A stretch of 36,470 bases of DNA, from the NCBI GenBank assembly GCA_001512625.1, contig LFTD01000036.1:13259-49728 (forward strand). The letters run 5' to 3'. Origin of the DNA: Clostridiales bacterium DTU036. GTDB lineage: Bacteria; Bacillota; Clostridia; Peptostreptococcales; Acidaminobacteraceae. Shown here in pieces: positions 29,079 to 36,470 of the stretch. The notes below the pieces were generated by a model that had not been told where the DNA came from, searched no databases, and saw only the letters and a program-made list of their open reading frames with translations. The number at the start of each line of letters is the position of its first letter. Position 1 is the first letter of the stretch. The translations under genes were made by a program, and so were the position numbers.

Positions 29079-29803
29079 GTAAATTAGTTGAGATTAAAGA
29101 TTTGTATTCTTATTATGGCGGAATTTGCGCTTTAAATGGGGTTTCCCTGTATATAAACGAAGGAGAAATCACATCTATTGTAGGCTCGAATGGTGCGGGA
29201 AAATCTACTTTGATGCGGACCATAGCTGGGGATAAGCAGATTGACAGTGGAGAAATTTTAATGAATGGGGAACCATTACCTAAACTAGTTCATGATGTGG
29301 TTAATAGTGGAATCTCATTGGTGCCTGAAGGTAGGCATATTTTTCCAGCCCTTTCAGTGAGAGAGAATCTCATACTAGGTACATGTGCACTAAAGGGACA
29401 AGAATACAAAAGAGCTATGAGTGAAACGCTAGAAGAGGTAATCAGTCTTTTCCCTATACTCGGCAAAAGGATAAAGCAATCTGGAGGAACACTTTCTGGT
29501 GGGGAACAACAAATGCTGGCTATAGGTCGTGCATTGATGGCTCACCCAAAATTATTGTGCCTTGATGAGCCATCCCTAGGACTTGCTCCAATTATAATTG
29601 ACGAGGTTTTTGATAAAATAATTCAGCTAAATAAGGAAAAAAAGTTAACTGTGCTACTTGTTGAGCAAAATGCCTATCTTGCTCTTGATGTGTCAGATCG
29701 TGCTTATGTCCTTAATACAGGCCTAATCACCCTTGAAGGCACCGGCAAGGAGCTAGCTGAAAACCCAAGTGTTCAAGAAGAATATCTTGGTGTTACAAGA
29801 TAA
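29075..29803 (+). CDS. LivF-like ABC transporter ATP-binding protein
   Basis: VEIKDLYSYYGGICALNGVSLYINEGEITSIVGSNGAGKSTLMRTIAG; LSGGEQQMLAIGRALM; DEPSLGLAP. Confidence 0.93.
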   Translation: MSKLVEIKDLYSYYGGICALNGVSLYINEGEITSIVGSNGAGKSTLMRTIAGDKQIDSGEILMNGEPLPKLVHDVVNSGISLVPEGRHIFPALSVRENLILGTCALKGQEYKRAMSETLEEVISLFPILGKRIKQSGGTLSGGEQQMLAIGRALMAHPKLLCLDEPSLGLAPIIIDEVFDKIIQLNKEKKLTVLLVEQNAYLALDVSDRAYVLNTGLITLEGTGKELAENPSVQEEYLGVTR

Positions 29804-29853
29804 AGATTTAGCTAAAATTTAGATAACTTTCTTAATGGAAATTGAGGTTAAAA

Positions 29854-30969
29854 ATGGACAGTAGAAATTTAGAATTAGCTGTAAAGCTTCGCCATGAGCT
29901 TCATCATCATCCTGAAGTATCCAATGAAGAGAAATGGACAAAGGCTCATATTATGAAGTTCTTAAGTGATTACTCAGATCTTGAACTAGTAGATAGGGGT
30001 AGGTGGTTCTATGCTATATATAAATCTAAGAACAGTGGAAGAAGAATTGCTTTTAGAGCAGACATCGACGCTTTACCAATAGATGAGACCATATCTTTAC
30101 CTTATGGTTCTGTATATCCTGGAGTTTCCCATAAATGCGGTCATGATGGCCATAGCGCGTCCCTAGCAGCCTTTGCCTTAGAGGTCGAGGAGAGAGGATG
30201 TAATAATGATATATATTTTATTTTCCAACATGCAGAGGAGACTGGAGATGGCGCAAAAGCTTGTGCTGTTCTAATCGATGAAGAAGGAATAGATGAAGTA
30301 TTTGGGTACCACAATGAGCCTGGATATCCTTTAGGAGAAGTAATAGTAAATGATGGGAGTTTTCAATGCGCTTCAAAAGGTATGAGCATATTTTTTAAAG
30401 GGGAACCATCCCATGCATCAGATCCAGGTGTTGGCAGGAATCCTGCAATGGCGATTGCAAGGATGATACGCGCCCTTCCAGACCTACATAAAGCTGAGGA
30501 TTACAAGGGGCTTGTTCTAAGTACTGTTGTCCACACAGAAATAGGTAGCAATAATTTTGGAACATCGGCAAGTAATGGAGTCCTCAGAATTACCATACGT
30601 GGGCAGTTTGAAGAAGAAATGGATCTCTTAGAGAAGCGAATTGATGCCCTGTCTTATGGATTAGCATCGGAATATGGTCTTGATTATTCTAAAGAGTTCA
30701 GTGATTATTTTCCTGAAAACTCTAATCACCAGGAAAGCGCACAAAAAGTAAGGGATGTCTGCCTTTCCCTTGGGATTAAAACTCATGAATTTCCTAATCC
30801 CAAAAGAGGTTCTGAGGACTTTGGATATTATACTAAAGCCACAAAAGGGGCATATTTTAATATAGGTGCAGGTGATATAACTAGCCATCATACAATTGGA
30901 TACGATTTTCCTGATGATATAATAGGCACTGCAGTAGAAGTCTTCTACGGCTTAGCCTGCATAGAGTAG
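29854..30969 (+). CDS. M20 family amidohydrolase (M20D-like: amidohydrolase/aminoacylase)
   Basis: LRHELHHHPEVSNEE, FRADIDALPI, HKCGHDGHSASL, HAEETGDGAKAC, SHASDPGVGRNPAMA. Confidence 0.88.
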   Translation: MDSRNLELAVKLRHELHHHPEVSNEEKWTKAHIMKFLSDYSDLELVDRGRWFYAIYKSKNSGRRIAFRADIDALPIDETISLPYGSVYPGVSHKCGHDGHSASLAAFALEVEERGCNNDIYFIFQHAEETGDGAKACAVLIDEEGIDEVFGYHNEPGYPLGEVIVNDGSFQCASKGMSIFFKGEPSHASDPGVGRNPAMAIARMIRALPDLHKAEDYKGLVLSTVVHTEIGSNNFGTSASNGVLRITIRGQFEEEMDLLEKRIDALSYGLASEYGLDYSKEFSDYFPENSNHQESAQKVRDVCLSLGIKTHEFPNPKRGSEDFGYYTKATKGAYFNIGAGDITSHHTIGYDFPDDIIGTAVEVFYGLACIE

Positions 30970-31003
30970 TATAAAAAAGCATAGAACCAAAGGGTGATAT
31001 CTA

Positions 31004-32635
31004 ATGGATAAATTAATAATTAATGCTGATATACATACCATGAATCCCGATGTACCACATGCAAATGCTGCAGTAATCATTGGACGGTATTTTGCCTATG
31101 TTGGGGATGAAGAGGGGGCTAGACTTTTTGTTGGATCTAGGGATCTTCTAGTAGATGAAATAGATATAAATGGATATAGTCTTTTACCAGGATTTAATGA
31201 TTCGCATCTGCATTTTCTACATTATGTTAAGACTAAAAAAACAGTTAATCTTTTTGGAGTTAGCTCATTAGATGGGATATTGAACACTTTGGAGAGTGCT
31301 CTAGAAAGCAAGAGAGAAGATACAGATATATGGCTTGTTGGCGAGGGGTGGAATCAAGATTACTTTACCGATGATAAGAGATTTCCTACGGCAAAGGATT
31401 TAGATAAGATATCAAGAGATGTTCCAATAATTATCATGAGGGCTTGCTTTCACATTGGTGTTCTAAATAGTAAGGCTATGGAACTAATGGGAATAAATAT
31501 AGAGTTTGCAAAAAAGCATAGACAATATGTTGATGTAGATAATGAGGGTAAGCCTAACGGGATTGTTAAGGAGTATATCTTCGATGATATAAAGTCAAAA
31601 CTCCCTGCTCCTGCAGTTGAGGATCTTGTTGCCATGCTTTTAGACAGCCAAATTGATCTTTATGAGCAAGGAATAACCTCAATCCAAAGCGATGATGTAA
31701 AATATTTGCCTAGGGGTAGTTACCCGGAATTTTGCAGACTTATGAGAGCTGCAGGGGAAGATGGAAGGCTCAAATTACGTTACAGTCTTCAGCTTTTAGT
31801 TGATAACTATGAGGATGTTGAAAAAGTTCTTGATTTGGGCTTTAATAGATTTTATGGAAATGATATTTTTAAAATTTCATGTATTAAAATTCTTGCTGAT
31901 GGTTCTCTAGGAGCTAAAACTGCATATTTGAGAGAAAACTATTTAGGAGATACTGGCAGAGGGATAGCAATTTACAGTGATGACCAGCTAAAAAGTATAG
32001 TAGCCAAGTGCCATGAGAACAACTTTCCAGTAGCAATACACGCTATTGGTGACGGGGCAATAGAACAAAGTTTGAAAGCCATTGAATATGCCCAGAATAG
32101 GTTTCCTCATATAAAACTAAGACATGGCATAGTCCATGCCCAAATAACTGACAAAGAAATTATTAGGCGTTTTAAAAGCTTAGAAGTAGGGGTATTTGCA
32201 CAACCAATTTTTATAAACTATGATATGCATATAGTATATGATAGAGTTGCTAAAAGTTTGGCGGAGACTTCCTATGCTTGGAAGAGCTTTATAAATGCTG
32301 GAGTAGTTTGTGCATATGGTAGCGATGCTCCTGTAGAATCTTTTAATACTATGCCCAATATATTTTCTGCTGTAACAAGGAAAAGTTTAAGTGGAGAAGG
32401 GCCTTTTTTATCTAATGAAAAAGTAAGCTTAGAGGAATCAATTGAAGCCTACACTGTTAATGGAGCCATTATGAGTTATGAAGAGGATATTAAGGGTAGG
32501 ATTAAAGAGGGATACCTAGCAGATTTTATTATTTTAGATGGGTTGCTTTCAAATATATGCGAAGAAGCTTTGCGTAACATTAAAGTGAAAAAAACATTTT
32601 TTGGTGGTGAGCTAGTTTACGAAAGGCAAGGCTAG
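31004..32635 (+). CDS. Amidohydrolase family protein (YtcJ-like, amidohydrolase_3)
   Basis: GYSLLPGFNDSHLHF, GEGWNQDYF, DGSLGAKTAYLRENY, HAIGDGAIEQSL, AYGSDAPVESFN. Confidence 0.88.
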   Translation: MDKLIINADIHTMNPDVPHANAAVIIGRYFAYVGDEEGARLFVGSRDLLVDEIDINGYSLLPGFNDSHLHFLHYVKTKKTVNLFGVSSLDGILNTLESALESKREDTDIWLVGEGWNQDYFTDDKRFPTAKDLDKISRDVPIIIMRACFHIGVLNSKAMELMGINIEFAKKHRQYVDVDNEGKPNGIVKEYIFDDIKSKLPAPAVEDLVAMLLDSQIDLYEQGITSIQSDDVKYLPRGSYPEFCRLMRAAGEDGRLKLRYSLQLLVDNYEDVEKVLDLGFNRFYGNDIFKISCIKILADGSLGAKTAYLRENYLGDTGRGIAIYSDDQLKSIVAKCHENNFPVAIHAIGDGAIEQSLKAIEYAQNRFPHIKLRHGIVHAQITDKEIIRRFKSLEVGVFAQPIFINYDMHIVYDRVAKSLAETSYAWKSFINAGVVCAYGSDAPVESFNTMPNIFSAVTRKSLSGEGPFLSNEKVSLEESIEAYTVNGAIMSYEEDIKGRIKEGYLADFIILDGLLSNICEEALRNIKVKKTFFGGELVYERQG

Positions 32636-32655
32636 AGTTGTTTAAGGGGAGTATA

Positions 32656-33552
32656 ATGATTGTTAAACCCTTTGTAGTAGGAGATGGTAAAGAGATGTAC
32701 TATAGGGTCTGGCAGGCTCAAAACGAAAAAAAGGTCCTGCAGCTAGTCCACGGCGCCAGTGAGCATTCGGGCCGCTATGATGAGTTTGCCCGCTGGCTAA
32801 ATAAAAGGAATATTTCTGTTTATGCCTTGGATAATAGGGGTCATGGTCTTAATAGTGAGGGCCTAGGCTTTGTCCATATTGATAGTGATAAATGGTTTAG
32901 ACTAGTTGAGGACCCTCTAGAGCTAGGAAAAATCATTAGTGAAACCACTGGGAAAAGACCCTACCTACTGGGTCATAGTATGGGATCTTTTATTGCTAGA
33001 ACCATGGCCCTTGAAGGGGGTAAGTATGAAAAATTCTTTTTTACCGGTACGGGTTGGCAGTCACCAGCCATGCTGGCTTCATCTAAGCTCCTAGTTAATT
33101 TACTGATTAAAATTTATGGAGAACTCAGGCCTGACAAAATGATAGATAAAATGAGTTTTGGTCAGTATAGGAGTATTATGATAAAAAAAGGTTTTGCTGA
33201 TAATTCCTATGGCTGGCTGACAAGGGATGAGGAAAAACAGGCAGAGGCTATGAAGGAGGATGCACTTAAGGAGCTCTTTAGCTTGGGGGCCTTCCTTAGC
33301 CTTCTTAATCTAGTAGAGGCTAGTCAGGATCCAAAGGGCCTTAATAATGTCCAGGCACCCGTACACTTTTTAAGTGGAGACAGGGACCCGGTAGGGGACT
33401 TTGGCAAGGGCCCTAAAAAGGCCTATGAGCTCTTTAGAGTAGCTCCGTTTAGGGCCCATCTAGAAATCTACGAGGGCATGCACCATGAAATCCTAAATGA
33501 TACCGAAAGATTAAAGGTCTACGATTACATCTATTACCATATGCAAAAATAG
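32656..33552 (+). CDS. Alpha/beta hydrolase (monoacylglycerol lipase / serine aminopeptidase S33-like)
   Basis: LQLVHGASEHSGRYDEFARWLNKR, ALDNRGHGLNSEG, LLGHSMGSFIAR (GXSXG), EGMHHEILND. Start ATG 32656 after aaggggag. Confidence 0.88.
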   Translation: MIVKPFVVGDGKEMYYRVWQAQNEKKVLQLVHGASEHSGRYDEFARWLNKRNISVYALDNRGHGLNSEGLGFVHIDSDKWFRLVEDPLELGKIISETTGKRPYLLGHSMGSFIARTMALEGGKYEKFFFTGTGWQSPAMLASSKLLVNLLIKIYGELRPDKMIDKMSFGQYRSIMIKKGFADNSYGWLTRDEEKQAEAMKEDALKELFSLGAFLSLLNLVEASQDPKGLNNVQAPVHFLSGDRDPVGDFGKGPKKAYELFRVAPFRAHLEIYEGMHHEILNDTERLKVYDYIYYHMQK

Positions 33553-33567
33553 CTTCCTGGATGTAAT

Positions 33568-33600
33568 AGGAGGGCAAAAATAAGCCCTCCTTATTTTTTT
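33568..33600 (+). terminator. Rho-independent terminator
   Basis: aggagggc ... gccctcct followed by tattttttt. Confidence 0.85.
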
Positions 33601-33630
33601 GCCTTAAAATAAGACTGGAGGAGGAGGCCA

Positions 33631-34881
33631 ATGAGAGATAAGGGTTCAATTAGTGTATTTTTTTCCATAATAATTCCACTGGTACTGGTGGTTTTGATGA
33701 TAGTAACTGAACTTAGCTACTATCATTTCCTCCTGCAAAGAGAGCTTAGTGGCCTCTATTTAGACCTTGATAATAGCCTATCAGGTTTTCACAGGCAGCT
33801 ATTTAATGAGCTAGGGCTTTTGGCCTTTGAAGGTGCTGAGGGAGAGGCCCCTCTTAGTGAAAAAAAGGTCCTAGAAGAAAGTATTATGCTTTTAATGGAA
33901 GAGGCCCAGCTTAGAGATGGGATTTATTTAGCAGAGAATTTGGCCTCTGAATTTTTGCAGTCCAAGCTAGGCCTGGATTTCTCTCTTTTTGATCTAGGAG
34001 AGCTAAATAGGGAACTTTCAGAAATAATAGCCAAGGCCAAGGAGGGAAAACTATCAGAAAAGGTCAGGCTGGAGTTTTTTGCTAAGGCCCTGGCTATGAG
34101 CCCCTATGTGCATTTACAGGGGATAGGCTTAAACCAGCTTCAAAGGCTAATTGAAGAAGGAAATGTAGAGGCTTTAAAAGAGATTAATCCTATCTTTGTT
34201 ATCAGTGAAGACATTAGAGATAACTACAAGATTTGGAGGGAGGCAGTAACAAAATATGATGTCCTCAACATCCTAGGTAGCTACTCCCTGGCTGACTACA
34301 GTGTGGACTATCTTGGCTACTCCATGACTAAAAAAGAAGACAAGGATTTAAGGAGTGAGTATATTTTGACGGGGCTGGAGCCGGGGGCCTTGCAGACTAG
34401 CCTGGTTAAGACTGAGCTCTATGGAGTCAGATTGGCCTTTAACTTGATTGAGTGTTTTTTTAACCCTAAGGTCAGGGCAAAAATATCCAGTTTATCTGGA
34501 GAAGACCCCAGGCTCTTTCTCCTCTTTTCCCTGGGCCAGGCTGCTATGGAAACTGGAGTGGACCTGGTCAGGATACTAGATAGGGAGAAGGTTCCTCTTT
34601 ATAAGGGAATGGAGGGCTTTACTACCTTAGGTAAGAAGGGAAAGTATTCTGAGGGCTGGAGCTATCCCTCCTATCTTAAAATCCTCCTGGGTCTTACGCC
34701 TAAGAGCCTATATTTTAGTAGGCTTGTAGAGGCTATTGAGCATAACTACGAAATATCCCTAGATAGGTTTTATACAGGCCTTACTATAGAAAAAGAACTT
34801 AAGTTTAAGGGGCGCTTTATTCCCTTTGAATTAGAAAAGCATTTAGAAGGAGGGCTCTATTATGTCAAACCAGAGGGGTAG
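33631..34881 (+). CDS. DUF5702-like / TadE-TadF-superfamily membrane-anchored protein
   Basis: MRDKGSISVFFSIIIPLVLVVLMIVTELSYYHFLLQRELSGLYLDLDNSLSGFHRQLFNELGLLAFEG: N-terminal pseudopilin-like segment followed by a long extracytoplasmic domain. Confidence 0.65.
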   Translation: MRDKGSISVFFSIIIPLVLVVLMIVTELSYYHFLLQRELSGLYLDLDNSLSGFHRQLFNELGLLAFEGAEGEAPLSEKKVLEESIMLLMEEAQLRDGIYLAENLASEFLQSKLGLDFSLFDLGELNRELSEIIAKAKEGKLSEKVRLEFFAKALAMSPYVHLQGIGLNQLQRLIEEGNVEALKEINPIFVISEDIRDNYKIWREAVTKYDVLNILGSYSLADYSVDYLGYSMTKKEDKDLRSEYILTGLEPGALQTSLVKTELYGVRLAFNLIECFFNPKVRAKISSLSGEDPRLFLLFSLGQAAMETGVDLVRILDREKVPLYKGMEGFTTLGKKGKYSEGWSYPSYLKILLGLTPKSLYFSRLVEAIEHNYEISLDRFYTGLTIEKELKFKGRFIPFELEKHLEGGLYYVKPEG

Positions 34882-35299
34882 TCTTAGCTTGGAAGGGGCT
34901 ATTGCTATTTCAGTTTTTATGCTGCTTCTTACAGCTTTTTATAGTTTTACCTATGGCTATAGACTTGAAAAAAAGGCCTTTGAAGTCGCAACCCTTTATG
35001 TTTTAGAAAACAACTATGAGGTGTTAAGTGAGGCTAACCTTAGAGCCTTATTAGTTAGTGACTATTTGAAGGTGGAAAAGGGACCAGTCTTTCGAGCCAT
35101 GGGCCATATTGAGGAGGAGTTTTTTTATCTTAGCAATGGTTTTTCCCAGCCTTTAGATGAGGTGGTTTTTATAACTGATTATGGAAAGATGTATCATTTG
35201 CCGGGTTGCCCCACTGTTAAAAAGAGTCTTAGGCCTGTTAGTAAAAAGGAGGTGCCCCACCTAAGTCCCTGTAAAGTCTGCCATAAAAAAACACCCTAA
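34862..35299 (+). CDS. TadE-like pseudopilin with C-terminal Cys-rich (Ada metal-binding-like) motif
   Basis: QRG|SLSLEGAIAISVFMLLLTAFYSFTY (Glu+5); C-terminus FITDYGKMYHLPGCPTVKKSLRPVSKKEVPHLSPCKVCHKK. 20-nt overlap with upstream gene. Confidence 0.65.
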   Translation: MSNQRGSLSLEGAIAISVFMLLLTAFYSFTYGYRLEKKAFEVATLYVLENNYEVLSEANLRALLVSDYLKVEKGPVFRAMGHIEEEFFYLSNGFSQPLDEVVFITDYGKMYHLPGCPTVKKSLRPVSKKEVPHLSPCKVCHKKTP

Positions 35300-35308
35300 A
35301 CAGGGTGT
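35284..35308 (-). terminator. Rho-independent terminator for the minus-strand lipid kinase, overlapping the end of the plus-strand CDS
   Basis: On the minus strand: acaccct gttt agggtgt ttttttt; on the plus strand it includes the TAA of the TadE-like CDS. Confidence 0.7.
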
Positions 35309-35326
35309 CATTAGGAGCTTCTTTAG

Positions 35327-36202
35327 TTAGTAGTAGCAGCAGATGGCCTTACTTATGGCTTGAACATTGGACTTTTTGTAGTCAAGTTCCTCTCCGTCCA
35401 CATCCATATGGCTGTTGGTGGATATGCAGAGGTTTTTAGTGGTAAAGTAGTCGACATACTTATTGTCTACATGGTCTCCGCTATCCAGTTGGGTGGCTAT
35501 TTCAAGAAGGTTTCTAAAAGGAGCTTTCTTAATTAGCAGGGCATTTAGATAGCCATCATTTATGCTGGCGTCTGGAGCTAGATTTTTAAAGCCGCCTATG
35601 GTGTGGGAGTTGCTGACTAAAAAGACTACATACTTCCCTTTATAGTGGTAGTCTTGACTTTCAATTTCAATTTCCTTGTAGAGGTCACTGGAGACGATTT
35701 CTTTTAGGCCTTCTACGTAGTAGGCAAAGGAGCCAAGGATGCTCTTGAGCTGGGCCCCGGTTTTATGGGCTACTTCAGAGAGCATTCCTGCTGCAACTAC
35801 ATTTATAAAGTATCTATCTCCAACAAGCCCTATGTCTATGGGCCTGGCCTGGGCCTTGTTAGTTAGGAATTCAGCATAGTCCTCTGGGTTTGTTGGTATT
35901 TTTAGGTAGGAGCAAAAATCATTAGAGGTGCCCCCTGCAAAGGGAGCCAGGGGTAATTTATTTTCTGACATCATAATTCCATTGACCACCTCATTTAAGG
36001 TTCCATCTCCCCCTATTGCTAAAAGTAGGTCTACCTGACCTAGGTCACACTGCCTTTTGGCTTCTTCGGCAGCGTTCATTGAACCCTTGGTGGCATAGTA
36101 GGAGACTGAGTGGCCATGGTGAAGTAGGGCAAGGGCAAGGTCTTCACCAATGTTTCCAAGTAATCTTCCAGCCTTGGGATTGTGAATAATATGAATACGC
36201 AT
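35327..36202 (-). CDS. Diacylglycerol/lipid kinase family protein (YegS/DgkB-like)
   Basis: IIHNPKAGRL, LLAIGGDGTLNEVVNGIM, PLAPFAGGTSNDFCSYL. Confidence 0.93.
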   Translation of the reverse strand: MRIHIIHNPKAGRLLGNIGEDLALALLHHGHSVSYYATKGSMNAAEEAKRQCDLGQVDLLLAIGGDGTLNEVVNGIMMSENKLPLAPFAGGTSNDFCSYLKIPTNPEDYAEFLTNKAQARPIDIGLVGDRYFINVVAAGMLSEVAHKTGAQLKSILGSFAYYVEGLKEIVSSDLYKEIEIESQDYHYKGKYVVFLVSNSHTIGGFKNLAPDASINDGYLNALLIKKAPFRNLLEIATQLDSGDHVDNKYVDYFTTKNLCISTNSHMDVDGEELDYKKSNVQAISKAICCYY

Positions 36203-36306
36203 AATACCTCCTTCTAATATTATTCTTATGAATAAGGATACCCCTAGGTTAGCTTTTCAAGCATAGCTACTTGGGGTATAATTATTAAAATGGGACGGGA
36301 GGCATT

Positions 36307-36470
36307 ATGAATTCAATAATAGAGCTTCTTGAAAAAGAAGCCATAGAATATAAATTAAATGAACCACTTAAGAATCACTGCAGTTTTAAGATAGGAGGAC
36401 CAGCCAGACTCCTGCTTCTTCCAAAGACTGTGGAGGAAATCCAAATCCTAGTTAGAGCCCTTGAGGGGAC
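36307..36470 (+). CDS. murB: UDP-N-acetylmuramate dehydrogenase (3' partial, runs off the window)
   Basis: Translated MNSIIELLEKEAIEYKLNEPLKNHCSFKIGGPARLLLLPKTVEEIQILVRALEG; N/HCSFKIGGPA motif. Not in the supplied ORF track. Confidence 0.85.
   Translation, partial: MNSIIELLEKEAIEYKLNEPLKNHCSFKIGGPARLLLLPKTVEEIQILVRALEG

Noticed and set aside
1-36470. Search for tRNA/rRNA genes, CRISPR arrays, IS elements, prophage or known defence genes
   Set aside because: No cloverleaf-like, rRNA-like, regularly spaced repeat, transposase, integrase or defence-type nuclease sequences were recognised, apart from the MazF homologue.

Overview
This 36.5 kb window looks like Gram-positive anaerobe (Firmicutes/Clostridia-Tissierellia-type) chromosome. 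It is mostly housekeeping genes in tightly packed, often overlapping operons: a partial PYC/OAD carboxyltransferase gene, acpS-alr-mazF, ftsE-ftsX-M23 hydrolase-ctpA, an AI-2E/UPF0118 transporter, an NSS transporter, degV, DUF3841, uvrB-uvrA-uvrC-tmk, rarD, a lipid kinase and a partial murB. No rRNA, tRNA, CRISPR array or transposase was recognised. The less ordinary parts are: (1) a minus-strand radical SAM / tandem PII-like / DUF1538 gene set, in which two membrane half-repeats are fused to a third PII-like domain; (2) three TadE/TadF-like pseudopilin-type proteins at two loci without visible pilus machinery, one carrying a C-terminal Cys-rich (Ada-metal-binding-like) motif; (3) an AT-richer livKHMGF-type ABC importer block with two amidohydrolases and a perfect 16-bp hairpin between livK and livH; (4) a mazF directly overlapping alr with no antitoxin gene beside it; (5) a near-consensus LexA/SOS box at the uvrBAC promoter; (6) a palindromic operator candidate overlapping the -35 of the NSS transporter gene; (7) a frameshifted XRE-regulator pseudogene. 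All calls come from reading motifs in the sequence and supplied translations; no database search was run.
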